A stretch of DNA of 22,709 bases from a virus, in IMG/VR virus record IMGVR_UViG_3300046534_000414, positions 1 to 22,709 of that record; one strand, 5' to 3'. The position numbers and the translations under genes are program-made. Below are positions 15,297-22,296 of this stretch, one piece after another. Position 1 is the first letter of the stretch. Every line of letters starts with the position of its first letter. Under the pieces are notes generated by a model that worked only from the letters and a program-made list of their open reading frames with translations, had not been told where the DNA came from and did no database searches.

Positions 15297-17777
15297 TCAG
15301 GCAGTTTCAGTGGGCTGGTCTTTTAGACCCTTGGCCCGCTTGGTAATGTCATTCATGTCAGCAGCGTGCTTTTCGGCGGCCTTGGCTGTCTCGGCTTTGT
15401 GCTGTGCGTTGATTTGCGCCACTGCAATCTTGGCCTGAGCGTCGATTTCAGCGCGGCGTTCTTCGCTGTTGGCTGTGATGCGTGTTTTTTCGAGTTCAAC
15501 GGCACGATACGCCGCGTCGGCGCGCTGATCTGTCTCTGCGAGCTTCTGCTCATACCTTGCAGTCTGCTTCAACGCCTCTTCGCGCAGCTTCATTAGTTCT
15601 TGCTCGAACGCCTGCTGCTGCTCCATGAACCGGCGTTCCATGTCTGCGGACTGCTGGGCTTGTTGATCGCCCTGACCCGCACCTCCCATTTCCGCTTGCA
15701 GCTCGGCCATGATTTTCTGAGCTTCAGCTTGGGCCTTCTGGGCCTTTGCCTGCGTCTCCATCGCATCGGCTTCCTTGCCTGCAATCTCGGCCTCTGCGGC
15801 TCGTTGCTGCATCTGGGCCTGTGCCGTCTCTTGCTCTTGGCGCTGCTGTTCCTCGGGCGTCGGGTTGTTTGGGTCCGCGTCTGGGTCTTCCTGCCCTGTG
15901 ACCTGCCGGATACGCTTCACGAGTTCATCACGCTTCGGCACATCGAGTGCTTCAACGATCAGGTCCATAATACCCACCACCATCTGCGGTGCCGTGGCCG
16001 ACAACTTGCCAGCAAGGTCGAGCAACTGTTCAGCTTGGGCCTGACGTGCCGTCGCGCGCCAATCCTCTTCACTGATAACAAAGTCTGCCTTAAATTCGGC
16101 AATCGCGTTTTCTGGATCGCCGTTGTTAATCGAAACAAAGTCGGCATCGCCGCGGCTGTCTGTGATCCTGAATTGCTCTTCTTCGGTGTAGTATTGCTCG
16201 ATCAGCACCAAAGACTTCTCGCCGTGGATAGATCGGGATAAGCGCAGGTTGTCGAAAAACAGCGACGTGGCAAGCTGGCCTTGATCCTGACGTGCCAAGA
16301 TCGCCTTGCCGCTGGTCGCGTTGGTCTTGCGGCCCAGGTTCTCGTCTGTAACGCCGGATACCTGTTGGATCATCTGCGCATCGCGTGACATCATTTCGAC
16401 ATGAGCGGCGGCGATGTCTCGGTCGGCTTCGATGCTAGGGGCGGGCTTGCCTTCCTTGTAGACAATTACCGCATCGGGGCGCGCGGCCTCGTTGCGCAAC
16501 TCTTCAATGTCGTCAACGGAACCCTCGGAAACAAGGACACGCGTGGTGGATAGGTGGTGCAATGCCTTGGCTGCACGTCTGTTCAGGTCGCGCTGGATGT
16601 CGCGCAGTCCACGGATAAGCCCATATGGCATACCGTCTCTTGCGCGGCGATAACCCCAGACTGGCGTGAACGGGAATCGGTTGTGGCGATACGGGCTGCG
16701 GCGAACGTCCAGCAATCCGGTATCTGTCATGAGAGCACAGTGGATCACCTGTCGCGGGCGCGTGGAAAGCAACGCTATGCCCTCGTTGAATTCTTGAACG
16801 TGGCCAACACTGTATGGGTCAAACAATTCGCCGTTAAACTGCCCACCCTTCATGACTGCGGCGTCTGGCACCATCTTCTTGAACCAACACTCGACAACGC
16901 GCACGCGGTCACGGTTTGTCACTGAATTGCTGCGGCTTCCGCCGGAATAACTGTGGAAGTGCTCAATTTCCTGAAAATCCATAGCGTCGTCGCCAAGATC
17001 GTCGGTCACATACTGACCGTAACCTGACTGATTGGCCGCTCGATCAATCATGCCCGCCCTGTGGCTCCAAAGACCAATTGCCGTGTCAACGTCCAGCCAC
17101 TTGACGCGCATCTGGTATCGCGCGTCTTCGAGGTCATAGCGGACAGCCGTGCTGTCGTAGAGCATGGATCGCCAGTTTTCGTTGCGCATAATGACGTTTG
17201 ACGTGTCGTCGTCGTTGCCCTGTGCCGCTTCGAGCCATCCCACCCCTGCCTTGACGGCTGATTGGAAGGCGGCGGCGGTCTCGGCCTCAAAGTGGCTGCC
17301 ATCGCTGACGTGTTTGAGCAACTGGGTCTTGCGCTCGGCTGACTTCACACCGCGTTCGTTTCGGGAAAGGATACGATAATCCATCGTTGACCGGCGCTGG
17401 CTGCCCAGAACCCAGTTTACCGAGGTGTGGATCATGTTGAACACCATCGGCGACTGGCCACGATCCGCCAGTATTTCGAGTTCTTCCTCTGAAAACTGGA
17501 TATGATCGTAGAAGTCTTCGTCCATCGCCATTTGGACACGGTTTTCGGCCTGCCGGTCCAGTTCGCGGACGTAATGCCCCATCAGGTTTCGATGTAGGTT
17601 GTCACCTTGCTGGCTGTCGAGCCACGAGGTCTTGTTCTTCAGGTTGCGCTTAGGATCAGGCGTATCGTTTGGCAGGAATGTATCACCTGGCGCGTTCTTG
17701 CGCCCTGACTTATAGACAATGCTGCCAGATACTTCATCCCCGGACGGTCCGTCCCGCTTTTCGTCTGCACTAAACAT
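15297..17777 (-). CDS. Portal protein, P22/N4-like, 826 aa
   Basis: GGAG lies 9 nt before the ATG; the start overlaps the preceding gene by 8 nt. The N-terminal 110 residues are charged. PMVFNMIHTSVNWVLGSQRRS (110-130) and PYGLIRGLRDIQRDLNRRAAKALHHLS (384-410) are typical of the wing and stem regions of large podovirus portals (P22_portal family). Residues about 650-826 are a long Q/A/E/K-rich coiled coil (EEQQRQEQETAQAQ...). P22 portal (725 aa) has a C-terminal barrel; here the extension is longer and ends in K/A helices. As a dodecamer it forms the DNA channel and binds TerL and the adaptor. Family assignment is good. Confidence 0.85.
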   Translation of the reverse strand: MFSADEKRDGPSGDEVSGSIVYKSGRKNAPGDTFLPNDTPDPKRNLKNKTSWLDSQQGDNLHRNLMGHYVRELDRQAENRVQMAMDEDFYDHIQFSEEELEILADRGQSPMVFNMIHTSVNWVLGSQRRSTMDYRILSRNERGVKSAERKTQLLKHVSDGSHFEAETAAAFQSAVKAGVGWLEAAQGNDDDTSNVIMRNENWRSMLYDSTAVRYDLEDARYQMRVKWLDVDTAIGLWSHRAGMIDRAANQSGYGQYVTDDLGDDAMDFQEIEHFHSYSGGSRSNSVTNRDRVRVVECWFKKMVPDAAVMKGGQFNGELFDPYSVGHVQEFNEGIALLSTRPRQVIHCALMTDTGLLDVRRSPYRHNRFPFTPVWGYRRARDGMPYGLIRGLRDIQRDLNRRAAKALHHLSTTRVLVSEGSVDDIEELRNEAARPDAVIVYKEGKPAPSIEADRDIAAAHVEMMSRDAQMIQQVSGVTDENLGRKTNATSGKAILARQDQGQLATSLFFDNLRLSRSIHGEKSLVLIEQYYTEEEQFRITDSRGDADFVSINNGDPENAIAEFKADFVISEEDWRATARQAQAEQLLDLAGKLSATAPQMVVGIMDLIVEALDVPKRDELVKRIRQVTGQEDPDADPNNPTPEEQQRQEQETAQAQMQQRAAEAEIAGKEADAMETQAKAQKAQAEAQKIMAELQAEMGGAGQGDQQAQQSADMERRFMEQQQAFEQELMKLREEALKQTARYEQKLAETDQRADAAYRAVELEKTRITANSEERRAEIDAQAKIAVAQINAQHKAETAKAAEKHAADMNDITKRAKGLKDQPTETA

Positions 17778-18234
17778 TGTTCTTCATCTCCGTCTCGCTG
17801 AGAACTGACCCTGACAGACGGTCTTTGATTATGATGTCGCCGATGGCGTAATCGCCTATAAATGGCGGCTTTGGTGGCATGTTGTAGAGGTCTCGTAGGT
17901 TTTCGTTGATCGCGCTTAGGATGTTGATGAATGTCCCTGATAGCATCCCTGTGTCAATCCATTCCGTGATGGATATTTTGGTGTGCAATCGATCGCCTAC
18001 CCTCGGGTCTTCGGATACAGCAAATCTCCACGCATTGTCCAAATAGATCACAACGGGCATTGTATGCTTGGCGGAGACTGTTCGGCCCGCGTCAACCAAG
18101 ACCATGCACGGCTCTTGGCGGCCCTTGTCGTTTACGTGTGTGAACCATGTGAGCATGACAGTAATGCCATATTTCGTGCGCCAGTCTCCGTGGCAATTTC
18201 CAAGGTTGAGCGCGGTGCGTCTGATATTTTTCAT
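17770..18234 (-). CDS. Unknown protein between terL and portal, 154 aa
   Basis: The ATG overlaps the terL stop by 4 nt (18231-18234) and the 3' end overlaps the portal start by 8 nt, so all three are translationally coupled. The protein is mixed: YGITVMLTWFTHVNDKG (22-38), VLVDAGRTVSAKHTMPVVIYLDNAWRFAV (45-73), then TEWIDTGMLSGTFINILSAINENLRDLYNMPP. No signal peptide or classical motif is seen. Possible roles include a packaging cofactor or a portal assembly helper. I recognise no family. Confidence 0.65.
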   Translation of the reverse strand: MKNIRRTALNLGNCHGDWRTKYGITVMLTWFTHVNDKGRQEPCMVLVDAGRTVSAKHTMPVVIYLDNAWRFAVSEDPRVGDRLHTKISITEWIDTGMLSGTFINILSAINENLRDLYNMPPKPPFIGDYAIGDIIIKDRLSGSVLSETEMKNNV

Positions 18235-19850
18235 GCTGTCATTCCTGTCGCGCGGCGACGGTTCCGGTTCCTGAGTGAAGTTGGTTGCCCTGCTGGCGTG
18301 TATCCTTGCGATTTCTGGCGTAGGGCATCACAACAATGGCTATGCTCGTCGTGTCGTGGCTGATCGCTCCACCATTGGATCGTGTTGTTCCAGCCTCGGG
18401 TATAGGCTTCGATGTGGGGAATTCCTTCTTTGCACCCCACCTCGTCAAACTCGTATGTATCAAACTCTTGGTTCGTGAGGTCAATCCCGTGCTGAACGCT
18501 CTTGATCCTTGGAACTATGCGCCAATCCCATGTGGGCCTGATCTTTCGCAGCTGCATGATGGGGCTGGTTATGCTTTCAACATCCTGCCTTGCGTGTGAA
18601 CCATCATGCGGCAGGTAGTGCGCGCCCCAGACGCATCCTTGGGCTTCAAGCCACAAGATGAAGTGCAGATATCCCTTGCTGCTTTCCTCGTAGAAATGGG
18701 TCCAACGGTCCATGGCTCCAATGCGCTGGTGCAACCAGATCGCGGTGTGATCGGTCGCGCCCATGTCCCAGAACGAATTGACAGGGACGTGTTTGACCAT
18801 CGGGTAATTACCGATGCGTTGCGTTGCTCGTGCTCGGCCCATTGCAACAGCGTAGTATTTGCCTTCGTTGGAGGCCTGCCAGCACTCGTCGGGTGTGGAC
18901 GGGTACTCTCGCCACATCAGATCGGGTGTGTTGGCAAAGTCTGCCTCGCGTTTATTCACGTACCAAGCGCGTTGGTCGAGGTCCAAGACGCACTCTTGCT
19001 CAATCTCGATACTGTCGAAGTATTCGTGCTCTTTCGCGCTGATCCGCACCCCATCGGGATTGATCCGGTATCCGCTGTCCTGCCACCACGCAAAGAAGTG
19101 AAACCGATAGTCGGTCGGTAGGATCTTGGACTTGGATTTGCTCTTGGCTTCAGCGCGTTGGCTCATGTCGTAAAATGCGCCGGCCTTGCCCTCTGCCGTC
19201 GATTCAATGAACACCAAGCCGTTCTTGGGCACACCTTGCAGCGAGCCGGTGGTTATCTCGACGGCCTTGTCTGGGTATTTGGCAGCGATCTTGCCCATTT
19301 CGCTGATGTGGAGGAAGTGCGGCGTGCCACCTCGCGCGGATGATGTCACTTCGATTGATGAACCGTTAGAGAATACCATCTGGGTCTGACTGCGCTCGGT
19401 GCACGGCACTGCCTCGCGGACGGCGGCAGGCATGTTGTCATAAGCGAAACACACCTTTTTGCGGTAGAGCTTGGTCGCCGCATCCTTGGTGTGTGCTATC
19501 ACCACCACTTCCTGATCTTTGTTGAACATGGCGTGGTCGAGCGCCATGATCTCTATCAGCGTTGAAAACCCCATCTGCCGAGCTTTGAGGATGATGTTGC
19601 GCTCGTTGAGGTTGGCCAAGAGAAGCCTTTGCCCCTCGTTTGGTCGGAATGGGACGGCAACGTCTGGGATGTCGTCGGCCTCGTCGTCCCCCTTTGTCGT
19701 GATCTTGTAGAGCGCGCCTGAGAAGATGCGCCAATTCCACGATCCGAGCGCAGTCATAAACTCATCGTCGTCCTGCGGTATGAAGGCTATCTCGATCTTG
19801 CCACGCTCATCAAAGGCCAGGCGCGCTGCTATGGTTGCAGCATCGCTCAC
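18231..19850 (-). CDS. terL: Terminase large subunit, 539 aa
   Basis: The start is GTG, overlapping the terS stop (GTGA, 19847-19850). The ATPase part has a variant Walker A, LKARQMGFST (89-98 region), and a Walker B-like strand HFLHISEMG (178-186) with E184 as candidate catalytic glutamate. FIESTAEG (214-221) looks like the coupling motif. The nuclease part shows WDMGATDHTAIW (361-372) with D362, HD at 415-416, and HCCDALR (505-511) with D508. These are the three acidic positions expected in the RNase H-like domain. The motor packages DNA through the portal. Length and motif order are complete; no key residue appears lost. Confidence 0.95.
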   Translation of the reverse strand: MSDAATIAARLAFDERGKIEIAFIPQDDDEFMTALGSWNWRIFSGALYKITTKGDDEADDIPDVAVPFRPNEGQRLLLANLNERNIILKARQMGFSTLIEIMALDHAMFNKDQEVVVIAHTKDAATKLYRKKVCFAYDNMPAAVREAVPCTERSQTQMVFSNGSSIEVTSSARGGTPHFLHISEMGKIAAKYPDKAVEITTGSLQGVPKNGLVFIESTAEGKAGAFYDMSQRAEAKSKSKSKILPTDYRFHFFAWWQDSGYRINPDGVRISAKEHEYFDSIEIEQECVLDLDQRAWYVNKREADFANTPDLMWREYPSTPDECWQASNEGKYYAVAMGRARATQRIGNYPMVKHVPVNSFWDMGATDHTAIWLHQRIGAMDRWTHFYEESSKGYLHFILWLEAQGCVWGAHYLPHDGSHARQDVESITSPIMQLRKIRPTWDWRIVPRIKSVQHGIDLTNQEFDTYEFDEVGCKEGIPHIEAYTRGWNNTIQWWSDQPRHDEHSHCCDALRQKSQGYTPAGQPTSLRNRNRRRATGMTA

Positions 19851-20449
19851 TTATCGTCGTCCTGCGCAGTGTCTCGCTTGATCGGTGCGCGTGACATGCG
19901 CGACTGGATGTCAGATATGGCGTCAGCAAAGGCTCCGGCGGCCTTCTCGGTCTCTTTGTCGTAAACGCCGGTGTATCGGGCGAGCTTTTCTAGGGCGGCC
20001 AGCTTGTCGTACAGCTTGATCTTCGTCTTGCGTACTTGAGAGAAGACTGGCTTGCCCTCGGCGTCGACACCGGTCTTTTCCAGAATGGTCTCCGTGGATG
20101 TTTCTGACAGCGCGTCCAGATCATCGTCGGGTGTGTCTGTGAGGTTGATCTGTGGCTGGCCTTCTGCGTCCACGCTCACAAAGTTGCGCATCGAGGCGAA
20201 TGCGACCTTGGCCATTTCCGCGACAACACGAGCTTGCGTAACGCCCTGAACCTCTTTGATCGCGGTGAATCGCCTTTGGACTTCGAGTTGGACTTTGGGT
20301 TTGGCAAGGAATTTGCACGCTTCCTCGTTTGCCCTGTTATGCGAGTATCCAGCCTTACGCCATGCGTCGGCCGCATTGAAGCTGATCAGGTAGAAACCTA
20401 TGAAAAGGTCCTGCTTGGGCGTCAGTTTCGTGTGCTCGTCATGTGCCAA
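19847..20449 (-). CDS. terS: Terminase small subunit, 200 aa
   Basis: Residues 8-60 match the Terminase_2 small subunit family: LTPKQDLFIGFYLISFNAADAWRKAGYS, then a helix and FLAKPKVQLEVQRRF, a helix-turn-helix that binds the packaging site. Later come VVAEMAKVAFASMRNFV and the C-terminal KLAALEKLARYTGVYDKE, also typical. The start is a TTG at 20449; no ATG or GTG lies in frame before it, since a TGA is six codons upstream. AGGA 9 nt before the TTG could be the ribosome site and is part of motif copy D. It is followed directly by terL. The TTG choice is an inference. Confidence 0.88.
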   Translation of the reverse strand: MAHDEHTKLTPKQDLFIGFYLISFNAADAWRKAGYSHNRANEEACKFLAKPKVQLEVQRRFTAIKEVQGVTQARVVAEMAKVAFASMRNFVSVDAEGQPQINLTDTPDDDLDALSETSTETILEKTGVDAEGKPVFSQVRKTKIKLYDKLAALEKLARYTGVYDKETEKAAGAFADAISDIQSRMSRAPIKRDTAQDDDK

Positions 20450-20454
20450 AATAC

Positions 20455-20464
20455 CGCGTCCTGC
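20455..20464 (-). promoter_or_regulatory. Intergenic motif GCAGGACGCG upstream of terS (copy D)
   Basis: The core lies 7 nt before the TTG start of terS, and its AGGA may also serve as the ribosome site. It is closer to the start than the other three copies. Confidence 0.3.
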
Positions 20465-20528
20465 TCAATGGTTGCGCGATTCCTCATTAAAACAAAACTT
20501 TTGGCATTACAAACTAATCTTGCGGGGG

Positions 20529-20558
20529 TTGCTTTACTGCGCTCAATGATCGTACAGT
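20529..20558 (+). promoter_or_regulatory. Weak sigma70-like promoter candidate for a plus-strand RNA
   Basis: TTGCTT (20529-20534), an 18-nt spacer and TACAGT (20553-20558) face the plus strand. A 6-bp inverted repeat, ATGATC/GATCAT (20546-20551 and 20561-20566), flanks the -10. It points at the hairpin terminator at 20606. Both boxes deviate from consensus. Confidence 0.25.
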
Positions 20559-20605
20559 CTGATCATGCTCCTTGGGGGGAGTTTGTTGTTGATTGTCATC
20601 GAATG

Positions 20606-20637
20606 AAGGCCGGACGCCACTAACGTCCGGCCTTTTT
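20606..20637 (+). terminator. Strong intrinsic terminator facing the plus strand (possibly bidirectional)
   Basis: AAGGCCGGACG, loop CCACTAA and CGTCCGGCCTT form a perfect 11-bp stem. The T-tract (five T's, two of them in the stem) lies on the plus-strand side. On the minus strand the stem is followed by CATTCG, so it would terminate the upstream small-gene operon less well. All genes here are on the minus strand, so the orientation is notable. Confidence 0.8.
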
Positions 20638-20664
20638 CGTGTCTGGATGTCGTTTCAGCCTGCC

Positions 20665-21066
20665 CTAAATCACTTCATAGGCAAAGACGGGGTTTTTGAT
20701 GCTGTGCCCTTTGCCCGGCACTTTGCGAATAAGGCCTTGCTTGATTGCTTCTTCTGCGCGTGACGCTGCTGTTGGCCTTGTGCACTTCAATGCCACGCCT
20801 AGCGCCTTGCTGCTCTGTGGTGGCTTACCTTCCAAATAGTTTGCCAGTTCGAGCACCTTACCCCTCCGCACCATGATTGACTTGCGGTTTTCGCCGTGCA
20901 TCGCCTTGGCACCATTAGGTAGCTTTGAGGTGTGCTTGGCCGCCTTCTCAGCTGCGATCATTACCTCGCCCACAAACCCCTCGATTAGCGTGGACCTTAT
21001 TTCATTGCGAAACGCGTTGGCGATAGTATTTGGGAACATCCCTGCGTTGAGCGTGTTGATGTTCAT
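20665..21066 (-). CDS. Winged-helix-like protein of unknown function, 133 aa
   Basis: The ATG overlaps the stop of the gene before it by 4 nt (ATGA). Residues 1-45 are helical. Residues 68-122 look like a small winged helix (KVLELANYLEGKPPQSSKALGVALKCTRPTAASRAEEAIKQGLIRKVPGKG): helix, helix with turn, then a basic hairpin. It is basic overall. It is the last gene of the coupled cluster before the gap upstream of terS. Its position suggests a possible regulator of late genes or a DNA-binding packaging factor; neither is shown by the sequence. Confidence 0.6.
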   Translation of the reverse strand: MNINTLNAGMFPNTIANAFRNEIRSTLIEGFVGEVMIAAEKAAKHTSKLPNGAKAMHGENRKSIMVRRGKVLELANYLEGKPPQSSKALGVALKCTRPTAASRAEEAIKQGLIRKVPGKGHSIKNPVFAYEVI

Positions 21067-21374
21067 GTCGCACCTCCGTTCATCATTCCAGGATGCGCGA
21101 TGATTGTGTCGATTGATCGGCGTCGTGAAAGGCCACTCGCATTATGAACCAATTTCCAACCTTTCCGCCTGCAGATCTTTTGTACCGCCGATGAGGACAA
21201 ACCTGTTTCGTCAGATATTTCAGACGATGTACATTGCCAGCTTACCGATGATCCGGCCCGCCAGACCATGAAGTCCGTCGCTCGTTTTGTGGATCTATCG
21301 CCCATGCTGTTTTTGTTTGGCCGCAGATCGGCGATCTTTTGCATAAGCTGTTCAATGGTTGGTTTGCGTTTCAT
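21063..21374 (-). CDS. Small HTH DNA-binding protein, 103 aa
   Basis: The start overlaps the previous stop by 4 nt. Residues 45-75 contain a helix-turn-helix-like segment (WQCTSSEISDETGLSSSAVQKICRRKGW): helix, turn at TGLS, recognition helix SSAVQKICRRKG. The N-terminus is basic (MKRKPTIEQLMQKIADLRPNK). The pattern fits small phage regulators and some small terminase-like proteins. A Terminase_2 TerS is already present downstream, so a transcription regulator is more likely. Confidence 0.6.
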   Translation of the reverse strand: MKRKPTIEQLMQKIADLRPNKNSMGDRSTKRATDFMVWRAGSSVSWQCTSSEISDETGLSSSAVQKICRRKGWKLVHNASGLSRRRSIDTIIAHPGMMNGGAT

Positions 21375-21769
21375 GGCTTGGCTTCATTCATTGCACCATT
21401 GTGGATAGTCACAGTTGTCCCCATGCGATTGGTTTCAAATTTGAAATGGTGGGCCCTTTCCGTATAATCCTCCGCCACCATTGCATACATTGATGGTTTG
21501 ACCATGCGGTCAGTTCGCAACCCCTTAAATGCAGTCTTTAGCAGCGATATTGCCTCTTGCTGTAAAAACGGCGAAAGATCAGCAATTACCTTGTCAGCCA
21601 GTTGGGAGAAGATTGCAGATGCGTCAAATTCCCTAGCAACCTCGCGAAAGTTAGGTCGGTTAATTCTGGTTGAAAGTTCTGCTTTGAGCGCAACAATCTC
21701 AGCCTCCGCCTGTTCGAGTTGCTTGGCAAGGCGATTGGCGTCTAACGCTCGGCGAATAAGAGCAATCAT
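21371..21769 (-). CDS. Hypothetical protein with N-terminal coiled coil, 132 aa
   Basis: The frame is open back to an ATG at 21805, but the ATG at 21769 is preferred: it overlaps the stop of the small upstream gene (ATGA, 21766-21769) and has GAGGGAGAG 8 nt before it. With this start the protein begins MIALIRRALDANRLAKQLEQAEAEIVALKAEL, a clear coiled coil. The rest is helical with a strand-rich C-terminus (HHFKFETNRMGTTVTIHNG). It is in the small-gene cluster before terS. The family is unknown. Confidence 0.6.
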   Translation of the reverse strand: MIALIRRALDANRLAKQLEQAEAEIVALKAELSTRINRPNFREVAREFDASAIFSQLADKVIADLSPFLQQEAISLLKTAFKGLRTDRMVKPSMYAMVAEDYTERAHHFKFETNRMGTTVTIHNGAMNEAKP

Positions 21770-21942
21770 GTGGTCAACTCTCCCTCTGTTGGCTCTGTTA
21801 GCCATTTTGCAAGCTCATCCGCACCCATCGCAACCGCCTTCGGGTGATCTATAAGATCACCCATTGCCTTCGCGCACCACGCAATGGCGCACGCCTCGCG
21901 CAGTGTCAGTCCGGCTTTTGAAGCGCCTTCCTTCGTAATCAT
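21766..21942 (-). CDS. Small hypothetical protein, 58 aa
   Basis: It begins at an ATG directly after the stop codon of the preceding gene (TAG then ATG), with GGAGGGCGAG just upstream. The protein is MITKEGASKAGLTLREACAI..., helix-rich with two cysteines, and ends EPTEGELTT. It stops in an ATGA overlap with the next gene. The tight coupling on both sides and the ribosome site argue it is real despite its size. No family is recognised. Confidence 0.6.
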   Translation of the reverse strand: MITKEGASKAGLTLREACAIAWCAKAMGDLIDHPKAVAMGADELAKWLTEPTEGELTT

Positions 21943-22296
21943 CTACTCGCCCTCCGCTGGAGTGTTGCGTGCCTTTTTCAGCGCGTCATTGCGTGCTTTT
22001 GTAAGCGACTCATTAAGCGCCGCCTTAAGCTCAGCAATGCGCTCGGTCTCGTTGATTTTAGATATCTCTTTATTGATATGACCCCAATCAAAGTCTTGGC
22101 CAAAATCCTCAAAAAGTACAGCGGCCTTAACCTTGGCCACAAACTCGCCGCACCAGTAATCCTCATCAATTTTGGTGCGTTTCGGATATCTGTTACACAT
22201 CTTTTGCCTGATCGTGACTGGTTCATCCAGATCAGGAAGCACTATATTTTTAACAGAACTGCTATAAAACTTACACTTTCCGCAATTATCGGTCAT
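21943..22296 (-). CDS. Four-cysteine (zinc-ribbon-like) small protein, 117 aa
   Basis: The ATG overlaps the upstream stop by 4 nt. C5, C8, C34 and C49 (CGKC...MCNRYPKR...YWCGEF) form a CxxC-C-C pattern like small metal-binding phage proteins that resemble ferredoxin or zinc ribbons. Residues 55-117 are charged helix (KEISKINETERIAELKAALNESLTKARNDALKKARN). Function is unknown; nucleic acid or protein binding is plausible. Confidence 0.65.
   Translation of the reverse strand: MTDNCGKCKFYSSSVKNIVLPDLDEPVTIRQKMCNRYPKRTKIDEDYWCGEFVAKVKAAVLFEDFGQDFDWGHINKEISKINETERIAELKAALNESLTKARNDALKKARNTPAEGE

Noticed and set aside
15600-16241. 213-aa plus-strand frame rich in Leu and Cys
   Set aside because: It is antisense to the coiled-coil part of the portal; the Leu/Cys bias is the mirror of Gln/Glu/Ala codons.
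20468-20623. 51-aa plus-strand frame ending in the terminator loop
   Set aside because: No ribosome site precedes it and the protein has no recognisable feature. A non-coding RNA is the better explanation if anything is transcribed.
21770-21805. Longer start (ATG 21805) of the coiled-coil protein
   Set aside because: It overlaps the 58-aa gene by 40 nt. ATG 21769 gives the usual ATGA overlap and a better ribosome site.
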